Of a stretch of 64,000 bases of DNA, positions 16,168-24,957 are shown piece after piece. Both the position numbers and the translations under genes were made by a program. The stretch is from Chloroflexota bacterium (GTDB lineage: Bacteria; Chloroflexota; Anaerolineae; UBA2200), in the NCBI GenBank assembly GCA_030607875.1, contig JAUWJD010000001.1:82039-146038 (forward strand), in the 5' to 3' direction. Within the stretch, counting starts at the first letter, position 1. Each line of letters begins with the position of its first letter. The notes under the pieces were generated by a model. The model had not been told where the DNA came from. It saw nothing but the letters and a program-made list of their open reading frames with translations, and ran no database searches.

Positions 16168-18006
16168 CTACAAACGCTCCTTGACCCTCTCTGCCACTTC
16201 CTGATTCATGCTCTTCACCACCGCCAGCTCCTCGACAGAGGCCTCGCGGATGGCATCCAGCGAGCCGAAATGCTTGAGCAGCGCCTGGCGGCGTCTGGGG
16301 CCAATTCCTGGGATCTCGTCCAGCGCGGAAGCCAACCCCTTCTTCTTCCGCAGCCGGCGATGGTAGGTTATGGCAAAGCGATGCGCCTCGTCGCGCACGC
16401 GCTGCAGCAGATAGAGCCCTTCCGAGTCACGTGGCAGCAGCACTGGCTTGGAGCGGCCGGGCAGGAACACCTCTTCGCGCTTCTTGGCCAGCCCAATGGC
16501 CGGGATGTGCTCCACACCCGACTCGGCCATCGCCTCAAGCGCCGCATTCAACTGCCCTTTGCCCCCATCCACAATCACCAGATCCGGAAGTATCCCCCAG
16601 CTTGACTGCTCATCAGATGGTTGTTGCTCCCTGCTCCCTACTCTCCTAAACCGCCGGCGCAGTACCTCCTGCAGCATGGCATAGTCGTCTGCCCCTTGCA
16701 CCGTCTTGATGCGGAAACGCCTGTAGTCGCTCTTGCGCGGCACGCCCTTGGCAAAGACCACCATGCTGCCCGTGGCTGCTCGGCCCTGGATGTTGGAGAT
16801 GTCGTAGCATTCGATGCGCGTTGGTGCTTCGTCCAGCTTCAGATACTTCCGCAGCTCATCCAGCGCCGTCACCTGCCGCGCTTCATCCGCCGCCCATTCC
16901 GCCCGCAGTTGCGCCAGGGTCTCCGCCGCGTTCTCCGCCACCATCTGTATCAACGCGCGCCCTCTGCCGCGGCGTGGTACGCGGATAGCCACCTTAGTGC
17001 CGCGCTTCTGGCGCAGCCAGCTCTCAATGACCATAGCCTCGTCAATGTTATGCTGCAAGAGGATAGCAGAAGGGATGGATGCCGCCTTGTCGTAGAACTG
17101 CTTGACGAAGGAGGTCATGATTTCCTGCGAGTCCTTGTCTTGCGTGCCAGTCAGAACAAAGTACTCACGGCCAATTAGCTTGCCGCCACGGATGAAGAAT
17201 GCCTGCACGCAGGCCTGGCCATCCCCACGGGCAAAAGCGATCACGTCCTCGTCATTCCTGGCGGCAAAGACGATCCTTTGCTTCTCGATCACTGTCTGCA
17301 GTGCTTGAATCTGGTCACGCAGAGCTGCGGCGCGCTCGAAATCCAGCGCATGCGCAGCCTCCTCCATTTGCTTCCGCAAGTCGCGAATAATGCGTTCCTG
17401 CCTGCCCTCCAGGAAGAGGATAATCTGCTCGATCAGCGCACGGTACTCTTCTTCAGAGATGGCGCCGATGCAGGGCCCAGCACAGCGGCCAATGTGATAG
17501 TAGAGGCAGGGACGCCGGTCCTGGCCAGTGATCTCACGCTTGCAGGTCACGTAGGGAAAGAGCTTGCGCAGCAGCTCCATGGTCTGGCGCACCGCCTTGG
17601 ATGATGTATAGGGCCCAAAATAGCGTGCGCCATCGTTGTGCATGCGGCGTACCGTGTAGATGCGCGGGAAGTCATCCTGCACGCTGATCTTGATGTAGGG
17701 ATAGCGCTTGTCATCTTTGAGGCGGACATTATACCGCGGGCGATACCTCTTGATCAGGTTGCATTCGAGGATCAGTGCTTCCAGTTCCGAGCCGGTAACG
17801 ATAAACTCGAAATCGGCAATGTGTTCCACCAGGCGGCGCAATTTAGGCGTCTGTCCATTGGAGGCACGAAAATAGGAACGGACGCGGTTGCGCAGGTGGA
17901 CGGCCTTGCCCACGTAAATGACCTGGCCTGCAGCGTCCTTCATCAAGTAGACGCCAGGCTTGGCCGGCAGAGAACCCAGTCGCTCCTTAAGCTGCGCCCG
18001 CTCCAT
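16168..18006 (-). CDS. uvrC: UvrC, excinuclease ABC subunit C
   Basis: A 612-residue nucleotide-excision-repair nuclease that makes both incisions around a UvrAB-marked lesion. The GIY-YIG domain is at 10-95 (KPGVYLMKDAAGQVIYVGKA). The UVR motif for UvrB contact is around 205-240. The UvrC RNase H-like domain runs from about 380 (ECYDISNIQG, VIVDGGKGQLNAA). The C-terminal HhH pair is at 555-612 (IPGIGPRRRQALLKHFGSLDAIREAS). ATG 18006 is preferred over the longer frame because AGGAG lies just upstream and it does not overlap the DUF4126 gene 16 nt away. Confidence 0.95.
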   Translation of the reverse strand: MERAQLKERLGSLPAKPGVYLMKDAAGQVIYVGKAVHLRNRVRSYFRASNGQTPKLRRLVEHIADFEFIVTGSELEALILECNLIKRYRPRYNVRLKDDKRYPYIKISVQDDFPRIYTVRRMHNDGARYFGPYTSSKAVRQTMELLRKLFPYVTCKREITGQDRRPCLYYHIGRCAGPCIGAISEEEYRALIEQIILFLEGRQERIIRDLRKQMEEAAHALDFERAAALRDQIQALQTVIEKQRIVFAARNDEDVIAFARGDGQACVQAFFIRGGKLIGREYFVLTGTQDKDSQEIMTSFVKQFYDKAASIPSAILLQHNIDEAMVIESWLRQKRGTKVAIRVPRRGRGRALIQMVAENAAETLAQLRAEWAADEARQVTALDELRKYLKLDEAPTRIECYDISNIQGRAATGSMVVFAKGVPRKSDYRRFRIKTVQGADDYAMLQEVLRRRFRRVGSREQQPSDEQSSWGILPDLVIVDGGKGQLNAALEAMAESGVEHIPAIGLAKKREEVFLPGRSKPVLLPRDSEGLYLLQRVRDEAHRFAITYHRRLRKKKGLASALDEIPGIGPRRRQALLKHFGSLDAIREASVEELAVVKSMNQEVAERVKERL

Positions 18007-18022
18007 GAGGACTCCTACACGA

Positions 18023-18583
18023 TCACGCGCGAGCGCGGCTGCGGCTCCATGAGCGCAGGATGAGCCAGACCCCAACCGCGATGAGCATCAGCGCGACGAT
18101 AGGCACCAGAATGGACAGGAGGGAGATGACAGCAGAAGTGATGTCCTCAATAGTGCTGACCACCGGATTCGCGGTGCCGGCAGTCGTTGCGGTGACCAGG
18201 GGCCTGGCCGTGGCTTTCACAGCGTGCACTGTGCCCGCGACCAGGATGCCGCAGATCAAGGCCAGGACGGGATGAACGTCACTGATGACGTTGCTGCTGG
18301 CAGCGAATAGTATCGCGCCAGCGGCGGGACGCACCAGTGTCTGAAGGACGTCATTGATGGTATCCACGGCAGGAATCTTATCCACCAGCACCTCGATCAC
18401 CGTGAGCACGGCGAGCGCAGCAATGACCCAGCCACTGGTCAGGGCATTGAATGGCGCATTGAGATGGAGGAGATCGGTGAAGCGCGCGATCAAGGCCACG
18501 ATAAACAGGGGCAGATAGGCATTCAGGCCTGCGGAGGCCGAAAGCCCAAAGCTGGTAATGATGTTAGAGAGAGCTTCAACCAT
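18023..18583 (-). CDS. DUF4126 family membrane protein
   Basis: A 186-residue multi-pass membrane protein of unknown function. It has about five hydrophobic segments and the family pattern GLSASAGLNAYLPLFIVALIAR at the N-terminus, followed by EVLVDKIPAVDTINDVLQT and HAVKATARP. A basic tail (RSWSRSRARA) ends it. It lies directly upstream of uvrC on the same strand and probably shares the promoter at 18628-18656. Nothing suggests a functional link to DNA repair. Confidence 0.85.
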   Translation of the reverse strand: MVEALSNIITSFGLSASAGLNAYLPLFIVALIARFTDLLHLNAPFNALTSGWVIAALAVLTVIEVLVDKIPAVDTINDVLQTLVRPAAGAILFAASSNVISDVHPVLALICGILVAGTVHAVKATARPLVTATTAGTANPVVSTIEDITSAVISLLSILVPIVALMLIAVGVWLILRSWSRSRARA

Positions 18584-18627
18584 GCTGCACTTCCTTGGTC
18601 CCGTGCTGTACCACTGACTGTGGGCAA

Positions 18628-18656
18628 ATTATAGCACGAACTTGGCGGCAAAGCAA
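18628..18656 (-). promoter_or_regulatory. Promoter for DUF4126-uvrC
   Basis: On the minus strand TTGCTT (18656-18651), 17 nt, then TATAAT (18633-18628) with an upstream TGC (extended -10). Confidence 0.6.
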
Positions 18657-18884
18657 TGCGGATTGATTGATGGCACTCCTTCAAGAAGTTTAACAATACA
18701 CAAATTGCACCAACAGGGACGACCCACACGAAAGAAATCGCCAGCAAGCCACAACAAGTAGTAGCAAACAGCATTAGACCACAATATGTAGGAGCACTTG
18801 CAAATAGCTGTTATGCTCTTTGACAGGCTCACCTGTCTTTCTCCAAGTCAGAAGCAAGCCTGTTTCTGCCCCGACGCCTTTTTG

Positions 18885-18893
18885 TGCTATAAT
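18885..18893 (+). promoter_or_regulatory. Extended -10 promoter of the site-2 protease gene
   Basis: TGCTATAAT is a perfect extended -10. No good -35 is seen 17 nt upstream. It lies about 55 nt before the GTG start. Confidence 0.5.
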
Positions 18894-18947
18894 CCAATTG
18901 CGCTGCCACCCGCGCAGGGCTGGCAGGCTGGGGAGGGAGATCAATCG

Positions 18948-19595
18948 GTGGACATGCAGAGTTTCATCGCTGGCGCATTGGGCTTCTTGCTCGCGCTGGT
19001 CGTACACGAGTCCTTTCACGCCTGGGTCGCGGATCGATTGGGTGATCCGACCGCCAGATATCTGGGCCGGATTTCACTGAACCCTTTGGTGCATCTGGAT
19101 CCCGTGGGCGCCGTGATGATGTTTATCGCCGCCACAACGGGGCGGGGTATTGGCTGGGGCAAGCCAGTGCCCGTCAATCCGCTCAATCTGCGCTATGGGC
19201 CACGAATTGGCATGGGCATCGTATCCTTTGCCGGGCCGTTCGCCAACCTGCTCACGGCAGCTCTGTTCGGTCTGCCCCTCCGCCTGGGCCTGCGCCTACC
19301 GGGCACGCTGTCGCTGCTGTTCCTAAACGTGATGTTTATCAATATCGGCTTTGCTGTTTTCAACCTGATTCCCTTGCCACCACTGGATGGCTATGGCGTC
19401 CTGCAGGGCATCCTGGCCAGCATACGTGGGCCTACCAGCTATCGCTTGTCCCAGAACTTGGGAGCTCTGGAGCGGCAAGGGCCCTTCCTGCTTTTGTTCC
19501 TGATTCTGGTTGATCAGCAATTGGGTCTTAATCTGCTGGGACGGTTCATGAACCCATTGGTGGCGTTCTTCGGCAGGTGGATATTGGGCTTCTAG
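18948..19595 (+). CDS. Site-2 protease family (M50) membrane metalloprotease
   Basis: A 215-residue intramembrane zinc protease-like protein. The metal-binding HExxH is HESFH near residue 20, and the second motif is NLIPLPPLDGYG (LDG with the third zinc ligand). There are five or six membrane segments. The compact form without a PDZ domain resembles the small M50 proteins common in Gram-positive and Chloroflexota genomes; its substrate is unknown. GTG 18948 is 8 nt after GGGAGG; ATG 18954 is the alternative. The downstream HD-domain gene overlaps or abuts its 3' end. Confidence 0.88.
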   Translation: MDMQSFIAGALGFLLALVVHESFHAWVADRLGDPTARYLGRISLNPLVHLDPVGAVMMFIAATTGRGIGWGKPVPVNPLNLRYGPRIGMGIVSFAGPFANLLTAALFGLPLRLGLRLPGTLSLLFLNVMFINIGFAVFNLIPLPPLDGYGVLQGILASIRGPTSYRLSQNLGALERQGPFLLLFLILVDQQLGLNLLGRFMNPLVAFFGRWILGF

Positions 19596-20224
19596 TCTTG
19601 CGTCCCCGCTACCGTGTCCAGCAGTTTGTAGCCAAACTGAGACGCCAGGAGCTCATCGGGGAGGCAGCGCTGACACCGTACCTGAGCAGCGCTCAAATCG
19701 CCCTGTTTCAGTCCATGCCAGCGTCAGAACAGCGACACGCCTTGGACGTACTGCGCACACTGCAAAAGGAAGGTCCTTGTGGCGCTACTCTGGCACAGGC
19801 TGCGCTGCTCCACGATACTGGCAAGGTCCTGCCGTCTGTTGGGCAGGGCAAAGTCCTGCCATCGCTCGGGCAGGGCAAAGTCCTGCCGTCTGCGGAGTCC
19901 CGCCCTCCTTTCGGCGGGGTTGGGCAGGGCAAGATCAGGGGACGCGTACATCTTTGGCATAGGGTAGCCAAGGTCTTGCTGCAGGCGATTCACCCAGCGC
20001 TCTTGCACCGCCTGGCAGTGGACGAACCTAACAGTTGGCATTATCCATTCTTCATTCTGCTGCACCACGCTGCATGTGGAGCGGAACTGGCCGCAACGGC
20101 CGGTACAGACCCACTGGCAGTAGCGCTCATCCGCTGGCATCACACCGCACCAGAAGAGAGCGACCTGGACACCAGGGGGCGGGCCCTGCTCGCCGCGCTG
20201 CGGTCAGCAGACGAGCAAACCTGA
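19577..20224 (+). CDS. HD-domain protein carrying an in-frame 27-bp repeat insertion
   Basis: A protein of about 215 residues with an HD-type phosphohydrolase fold. LLHDTGK gives the metal-binding HD (H79-D80), and further histidines follow (LWHRV, LLHHAACG, RWHH). Immediately after HDTGK there is an insertion made of VLPSVGQGK-type units; removing 108 bp restores a plain HDTGK-IRGRVHLWHRVAKVLL sequence. The insert may weaken activity or form a tolerated loop. GTG 19577 overlaps the protease gene by 19 nt; TTG 19598 just after its stop is an alternative. The substrate is unknown. Confidence 0.75.
   Translation: MDIGLLVLRPRYRVQQFVAKLRRQELIGEAALTPYLSSAQIALFQSMPASEQRHALDVLRTLQKEGPCGATLAQAALLHDTGKVLPSVGQGKVLPSLGQGKVLPSAESRPPFGGVGQGKIRGRVHLWHRVAKVLLQAIHPALLHRLAVDEPNSWHYPFFILLHHAACGAELAATAGTDPLAVALIRWHHTAPEESDLDTRGRALLAALRSADEQT
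19823..19930 (+). repeat. 27-bp tandem repeat inside the HD-domain gene
   Basis: Units 19823-19849, 19850-19876 and a 54-bp double-length unit 19877-19930 all start with AA(A/G)GTCCTGCC and end with GGGCAGGGC. Each boundary has the palindromic core GGCAGGGCAAAGTCCTGCC. The total is 108 bp (4 x 27), so the reading frame is kept. Confidence 0.85.
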
Positions 20225-20236
20225 GTTTTGCTCCTA

Positions 20237-20480
20237 CAGGGTACTGCGTCAACCGTTCGTGCTCTGCGTGCCCTGGCTGTGCATGTGCTCTGCATGCCCC
20301 GTGGGCACCTGCGGGCGACGGGCGGCCGCCGAAAGGTCTTGGCGCAGACAAGGCCGAAGGCGACAGCCGAAGGATCCCGCACCGACGGGATGGCTCGACG
20401 GGATTGCTAAACTCGGGCAGTCGTTGATATGTGATAATCGATCCAAAGGGGTTTAGCAACCTTCGGTGCACAAAGCAGTA
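20237..20480 (+). repeat. MITE-like dispersed repeat, copy B
   Basis: CAGGGTACTGCGTCAA opens it and GGTGCACAAAGCAGTA closes it. It contains both the long interior shared with A and D (GGTCTTGGCGCAGACAAGGC) and the segment shared with copy C (GTGATAATCGATCCAAAGG, GTTTAGCAACCTTCGGTGCA). Its right end provides the upstream half of the next gene's ribosome-binding site. Confidence 0.75.
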
Positions 20481-20490
20481 GGAGAATAGC

Positions 20491-21468
20491 ATGACCTTCA
20501 GAACAACGGTCGTTGGATTGGGTCTGGTCGGCAGCTCCATCGGACTGGCCCTCAAGGGAACCGGCGCAGAGTTTGAAATCGTCGGCCACGACAAGGATAG
20601 TAACGCCGCCAAGCGCGCCTACAAGAGTGGCTGCGTGGATCGCACCGAGTGGAACTTGATCAACGCTTGCGACGGTGCCGATTTGATCGTTATCAGCACG
20701 CCGCTGGCCGGCGTCAAGAGCACGTTGGCAGCCATTGGGCAGGACCTCAAGGCCGGGGCCGTGGTTACGGACACTGCCAGGCTCAAAGTCCCCGTGCTCA
20801 ACTGGGCTCGCGAGTCCCTGCCCGATACAGTACACTTTGTCGGGGGGCATCCCATCTATGCGCCGCGATCCTTCTGGCAGAGCAGCAGGGAAATGGTTCT
20901 CCAGCCCGAAACGCCCAGCACCGAGCTGCTTGCTGGGGCGATCTACTGCCTGACACCTGGCACGGACACGCCACCCGAAGCCCTGCGGGCCGTCGCAGAC
21001 CTGGCGCAAGCAGTGGGGGCAAAACCCTACTATCTCGACGCCGAGGAGCATGACGGGCTCGTCGCGGCTGTGGAAGGACTGCCGCTGCTCCTGGCCGCAG
21101 TTCTGCAGGTCATGGCCCGCAAGAGCCGATCGTGGCGCGAGATGATCCGGCTATCCGGCGCAGATTTCGCCAGCGTGACCCAATTGCTGGCCGGCGATGC
21201 GACAGATTTGACCAAACGGCTCACTCTGAATGCCCCCAATAGCCGCCGTTGCATCGACACCTTCTTGGGCGAGCTAACGCACCTTCGTGAGCTTGTAGCC
21301 AGTGAAGACAGTGAGGCGTTGCAGGAATTCTTCACCGGCGCACTGGAAACTCGTGAGGGATGGACACGCAAGCAGTTTGAGGGCGAGTCGGTTGATTACA
21401 GCGGCATTGATGTGACCCGCATGATGTTCGGTGACATGTTCAGACCGCGTAGGCAAAAGGACGAGTAA
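20491..21468 (+). CDS. Prephenate dehydrogenase family protein (TyrA-like)
   Basis: A 325-residue NAD(P)-dependent dehydrogenase. It has an N-terminal Rossmann fold (VVGLGLVGSSIGLAL, GxGxxG), the TDTARLK segment after the second sheet, and the family's GGHPIY motif near 118 (GGHPMAG in typical TyrA). A helical dimerisation domain follows, with the His of EEHDGLVAAVEGLP. The chemistry would be oxidative decarboxylation of prephenate or arogenate for tyrosine. The altered GGHPIY and lack of other aro genes leave room for a related substrate. GGAG precedes the ATG, partly made by repeat copy B. Confidence 0.82.
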   Translation: MTFRTTVVGLGLVGSSIGLALKGTGAEFEIVGHDKDSNAAKRAYKSGCVDRTEWNLINACDGADLIVISTPLAGVKSTLAAIGQDLKAGAVVTDTARLKVPVLNWARESLPDTVHFVGGHPIYAPRSFWQSSREMVLQPETPSTELLAGAIYCLTPGTDTPPEALRAVADLAQAVGAKPYYLDAEEHDGLVAAVEGLPLLLAAVLQVMARKSRSWREMIRLSGADFASVTQLLAGDATDLTKRLTLNAPNSRRCIDTFLGELTHLRELVASEDSEALQEFFTGALETREGWTRKQFEGESVDYSGIDVTRMMFGDMFRPRRQKDE

Positions 21469-21502
21469 GGCCGTGGCACAGCACTCAAGTTCGGGTTGCA
21501 AC

Positions 21503-21556
21503 ATGGCCCCGGCCAACGGATGCCGGGACATGGCCCCGTCTAACAAAGGCCGGGAC
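21503..21556 (+). repeat. 27-bp tandem repeat at the glycosyltransferase start
   Basis: Two 27-bp units (21503-21529 and 21530-21556), each opening with ATGGCCCCG and ending with GCCGGGAC, are followed by a third ATGGCC at 21557. All three ATGs are in the same frame. Confidence 0.8.
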
Positions 21557-22768
21557 ATGGCCAGGAAAACCTATCATGTGCTGATGATCGCACCAACTTC
21601 CTTCTTTGCGGACTATGGATGCCACGTGCGAATCCTGGAGGAGACACGCATTCTGCAGCAGTTGGGCAACCAGGTGACCATTTGCACCTATCACAATGGA
21701 CGGGACGTGGCTGATTTGGACATCCGACGTACCATGCCCATTCCGTGGCGTACAGACTACGAGGTAGGATCTTCGCGGCACAAGATAGTCTTTGATGTCC
21801 TGCTGTTGCTGAAGGCGCTCGCAGTCGCGGGCCAGGTCAAGCCAGATGTGGTGCATGGACATCTACACGAAGGGGCGCTCATCGGTTACATGGTGAGCAA
21901 GCTAACGGGCCTGCCGCTGGTGTTTGATTTTCAGGGAAGCATGACCAGCGAAATGATCGACCACCATTTCTTGAATCCCAAAGGGGCATTCTACCCGCTG
22001 GCGCGTTGGATAGAACAAGTGATTGTACGACTGCCCTCGGCTATCATCACCAGTTCACAGCACGCGGAACAGCTGTTAACAAATGACTTCCATTGCCCAC
22101 CTGACAGGATCACTGCCATCCCGGATTCCGTTAACGCTGACTTTTTTGCTCCGAGGCAGTCAGACCAGAAATCAAAATCCCTAAAGGCCCGGCTGTGCAT
22201 TCCGCCAGAGCGTCAGGTAGTGGTTTACCTGGGATTGCTGGCTGAATGGCAGGGTACCGGCTTGCTGCTGCAAGCGGCCGCACAACTGGTTGTCCGGCGT
22301 CCCAACGTCCACTTCCTGATCATGGGCTTTCCTGCAGTAGAGACCTATCGCCGGCAGGCGCAAGAACTCGGGCTGGGCAACCACGTTACCTTCACCGGCA
22401 AGATTCCGTATGACCAGGCACCACGCTTTCTGGCCCTCGGCGATGTAGCGGTTGCCCCCAAGACCTCAGCAACTGAGGGCAGCGGCAAACTGCTCAATTA
22501 CATGGCTATGGCCTTGCCGGCAGTTGCTTTCGACGCGCCGGTCAGCCGCGAGTATCTGGACAACTTTGGGGCATACGCACAGCCAAGCGATGCCGCCTCT
22601 CTGGCCGAGGCTCTGGAAACCTTGTTGGTCGATCGAGAGAGAGCCAAAGCTCTCGGCCAAGCCCTGCGGCAGCGGGCTATCGAGCGCTATTCGTGGACTG
22701 CGGCGGGCGAGAGGATCATGGACGTATACGACCGCGTGTTTACTGCTTCGTGCACCGAAGGTTGCTAA
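21557..22768 (+). CDS. Glycosyltransferase family 4 protein
   Basis: A 403-residue GT-B glycosyltransferase. It has an N-terminal acceptor domain (MIAPTSFFADYGCHVRILEE) and a C-terminal nucleotide-sugar domain with VVYLGLLAEWQGTGLLL and the GT4 pattern ATEGSGKLLNYMAMALP. The start is ambiguous: ATG 21557 has AAAGG 7 nt upstream, while in-frame ATGs at 21530 and 21503 and a GTG at 21473 would add a repeat-encoded leader. The last codons (ASCTEGC) lie inside inverted repeat copy C, which supplies the stop. The frame itself is intact. Donor and acceptor cannot be assigned. Confidence 0.85.
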   Translation: MARKTYHVLMIAPTSFFADYGCHVRILEETRILQQLGNQVTICTYHNGRDVADLDIRRTMPIPWRTDYEVGSSRHKIVFDVLLLLKALAVAGQVKPDVVHGHLHEGALIGYMVSKLTGLPLVFDFQGSMTSEMIDHHFLNPKGAFYPLARWIEQVIVRLPSAIITSSQHAEQLLTNDFHCPPDRITAIPDSVNADFFAPRQSDQKSKSLKARLCIPPERQVVVYLGLLAEWQGTGLLLQAAAQLVVRRPNVHFLIMGFPAVETYRRQAQELGLGNHVTFTGKIPYDQAPRFLALGDVAVAPKTSATEGSGKLLNYMAMALPAVAFDAPVSREYLDNFGAYAQPSDAASLAEALETLLVDRERAKALGQALRQRAIERYSWTAAGERIMDVYDRVFTASCTEGC

Positions 22769-22833
22769 ACTCCTTTGGCTCGATTATCACGTGAAAGCGA
22801 CTGCCTAAGTTTAGGAATCGACGCAGTACCCTG
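22741..22833 (-). repeat. MITE-like dispersed repeat, copy C (short, inverted)
   Basis: Its reverse complement reads CAGGGTACTGCGTCGA to CGGTGCACGAAGCAGTA and aligns end to end with copy B, minus B's internal block of about 150 bp. At 93 bp it is the shortest copy. It lies in opposite orientation to copy B, so the two bracket the TyrA-like and GT4 genes. Confidence 0.75.
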
Positions 22834-22874
22834 TGAGCGGTAAGAACGAACGCAGCATACGAACGGAGTGTTTG

Positions 22875-23498
22875 GTGTCAACAACGAAGGTTCAAATCCA
22901 CCCCACAGCCGAGGTTTCTCCCCTGGCCAGCATCGGCCAGGGGACGAGGATATGGCACCAGGCACAGGTCCGAGAGAGGGCCCAGATTGGCGAGTCGTGC
23001 ATCATTGGCAAAGGTGTCTACGTCGACTTGAACGTGATGATCGGAAACCGGGTCAAGATACAGAACGGCGCATCCATTTATCACGGCGTGACGATTGAGG
23101 ACGGTGTCTTCATCGGTCCTCACGCCTGTCTGACCAACGACAAGCTCCCGCGGGCTATCACCCCTGAAGGGCAATTGAAGCAGGACGCGGACTGGGAGGT
23201 AGGCAAGACCCTCATACAGTACGGCGCTTCGATTGGGGCAGGAGCGATCATCTTGCCCGGCATCACGGTGGGAAGGTTTGCCCTAGTAGGCGCCGGTGCA
23301 GTAGTGACCAAAGACGTCGTGGCGCACGGTCTGGTTGTGGGCAATCCAGCCAGGCTGGTAGGCTTTGTGTGCATGTGCGGCCACCAGCTTGTCGAAGCCA
23401 GCGAGACCCAGACCCTTAGGGTTGAGAAACACACCCTGAGGGTCTCTCGGCACTTTTCCTGCTCCCACTGTGGGCGCAAGTATTCATTCTATACATGA
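22875..23498 (+). CDS. Left-handed beta-helix N-acetyltransferase (WbpD-like) with zinc ribbon tail
   Basis: A 207-residue hexapeptide-repeat acyltransferase. Residues 5-175 contain many [LIV]-G-x4 turns (IGQGTRIWHQAQV, IGESCIIGKGVYVD, IGAGAIILPGITVG). They match the WbpD/WxcM-type enzymes that N-acetylate amino groups of nucleotide-linked sugars. An extra C-terminal part has CMCG and CSHCG, a probable zinc ribbon. GTG 22875 has GGAG 7 nt upstream; a longer GTG start at 22833 falls in repeat copy C. With the WbpA-like dehydrogenase at 57009 it suggests a diacetamido-uronic acid sugar, an inference only. Confidence 0.85.
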   Translation: MSTTKVQIHPTAEVSPLASIGQGTRIWHQAQVRERAQIGESCIIGKGVYVDLNVMIGNRVKIQNGASIYHGVTIEDGVFIGPHACLTNDKLPRAITPEGQLKQDADWEVGKTLIQYGASIGAGAIILPGITVGRFALVGAGAVVTKDVVAHGLVVGNPARLVGFVCMCGHQLVEASETQTLRVEKHTLRVSRHFSCSHCGRKYSFYT

Positions 23499-23523
23499 AA
23501 ATCGCGATTCCAGGAGATAGTAC

Positions 23524-24957
23524 ATGGTTATCAAATTCGGAACAGATGGCTGGCGCGCGGTCATCAGCGACGAGTTCACCTTCGCCAATCTGCGCCACGT
23601 GGCAAAAGCCATCGCCGACTATGTGCTCGAGGCCAAAGGGGACTCGACAGCGCCGATTGTAGTTGGCTTCGATACCCGATTTCTCTCCGACCGCTATGCA
23701 CTGGAGGTTTCCCGATGCCTGGCTGACGAAGGACTGGCGGTCTACCTGAGCAAATCCGATTGCCCCACCCCCGCTGTAGCTTACGCCATCCGGCACCTGG
23801 GTGCGCGAGGGGGCATCGTGATCACTGCCAGCCACAACCCGCCACGCTACAACGGCATCAAATTCAAGGGATACCATGGTGGCCCAGCCATGCCGGAGGA
23901 GACACGTCGGATAGAGGAGATTCTCGAACGAAACCTATCCCGTGGCTCGGCTCCTTCAGCGAATGGCAGGCCCCTCGCTGACCTTGAACACGACTATGCG
24001 AGTATCACCCGCTTCGATCCAATGCCAGCCTACCTGGCCCATGTGCGCACACTCGTTGACATCCAAGCTATCTGCACGTCAGGACTGCGCGTAGCCGTCG
24101 ATCCGATGTATGGAGCAGGACGGGGCTATATCGCAGCATTGCTACGAGAAGCTGGGTGTGAGATCACAGAACTGCACGGGGAGATGAATCCCGGCTTTGC
24201 TGGCATCCATCCAGAACCCATCGAGCGAAATCTCGGCGACCTGATTGCGACAATGCACAGCGGGCACTACGATATCGGATTGGCCACAGATGGCGACGCC
24301 GATCGCATCGGGGCCGTAGACGCCAAAGGCAACTTTGTCGACCCGCATCGCATCTTCTCCCTGATCCTACGCCACTTGATCGAAGAGCGGGGAGGGAGAG
24401 GAGCGGTAGTCAAGACCGTCTCGACCACGCAGTTGCTGAACAAGCTGGCGCAGTTCTACAGCTTACCCTTGTATGAGACCCCGGTCGGATTCAACCACAT
24501 CTGTGCCTGGATACTGAAAGAAGACGTGCTAATGGGAGGTGAGGAGAGCGGAGGCATGACGATCAAGGGCCACGTGCCCGATGGCGACGGGCTCTTGATG
24601 GGCTTGCTGCTGCTCGAACTGGTTGCATACCAGCGCAAACCGCTGGACCAAATCATTCGTGAGCTGATGCAAGAATTCGGTGAATTCTACTACGGACGCA
24701 ATGACGTACATACCCAAGCCTTCGACAAAAGGGAATTGACGCAGAAACTGACCAGAGAGGCACCTCAGAAGATACTGCAACATCAGGTGACGCAAGTCAA
24801 TAACAGCGACGGCGTGAAATACCTCCTAGATGACAATAGCTGGCTTCTAATCCGGCCTTCTGGCACTGAGCCAGTATTGCGTATCTACGCCGAGGCACGA
24901 AATCGCCAGGAGGTGCAGCAATTGCTCGCGGTTGGTGCGCGTCTGGCACACGTATGA
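23524..24957 (+). CDS. Phosphoglucomutase/phosphomannomutase family protein
   Basis: A 477-residue alpha-D-phosphohexomutase interconverting hexose-1-P and hexose-6-P. The catalytic phosphoserine is S103 in TASHNP, the metal loop is DGDADRIG near residue 257, the sugar-binding loop is GGEESGG, and the phosphate loop is RPSGTEPVLRIYAEA near the C-terminus. All four active-site motifs are intact. AGGAG precedes the ATG. It sits after glycan genes and before dnaE and probably supplies sugar-1-phosphates for the nucleotide sugars used by the polysaccharide locus. Glucose versus mannose specificity is not decided. Confidence 0.93.
   Translation: MVIKFGTDGWRAVISDEFTFANLRHVAKAIADYVLEAKGDSTAPIVVGFDTRFLSDRYALEVSRCLADEGLAVYLSKSDCPTPAVAYAIRHLGARGGIVITASHNPPRYNGIKFKGYHGGPAMPEETRRIEEILERNLSRGSAPSANGRPLADLEHDYASITRFDPMPAYLAHVRTLVDIQAICTSGLRVAVDPMYGAGRGYIAALLREAGCEITELHGEMNPGFAGIHPEPIERNLGDLIATMHSGHYDIGLATDGDADRIGAVDAKGNFVDPHRIFSLILRHLIEERGGRGAVVKTVSTTQLLNKLAQFYSLPLYETPVGFNHICAWILKEDVLMGGEESGGMTIKGHVPDGDGLLMGLLLLELVAYQRKPLDQIIRELMQEFGEFYYGRNDVHTQAFDKRELTQKLTREAPQKILQHQVTQVNNSDGVKYLLDDNSWLLIRPSGTEPVLRIYAEARNRQEVQQLLAVGARLAHV

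Larger units (their letters stand above)
18584..18947. other. Divergent intergenic region with back-to-back promoters
   Basis: This 364-nt spacer separates the uvrC and site-2 protease transcription units. It contains one extended -10 promoter per strand. The AT-rich middle (about 18690-18800) holds no recognisable gene or RNA. Confidence 0.6.

Noticed and set aside
19823..21556. Two 27-bp arrays that could be mistaken for CRISPR
   Set aside because: There are only 2-4 units, they are adjacent without spacers, are in frame with coding genes and have no cas genes nearby.
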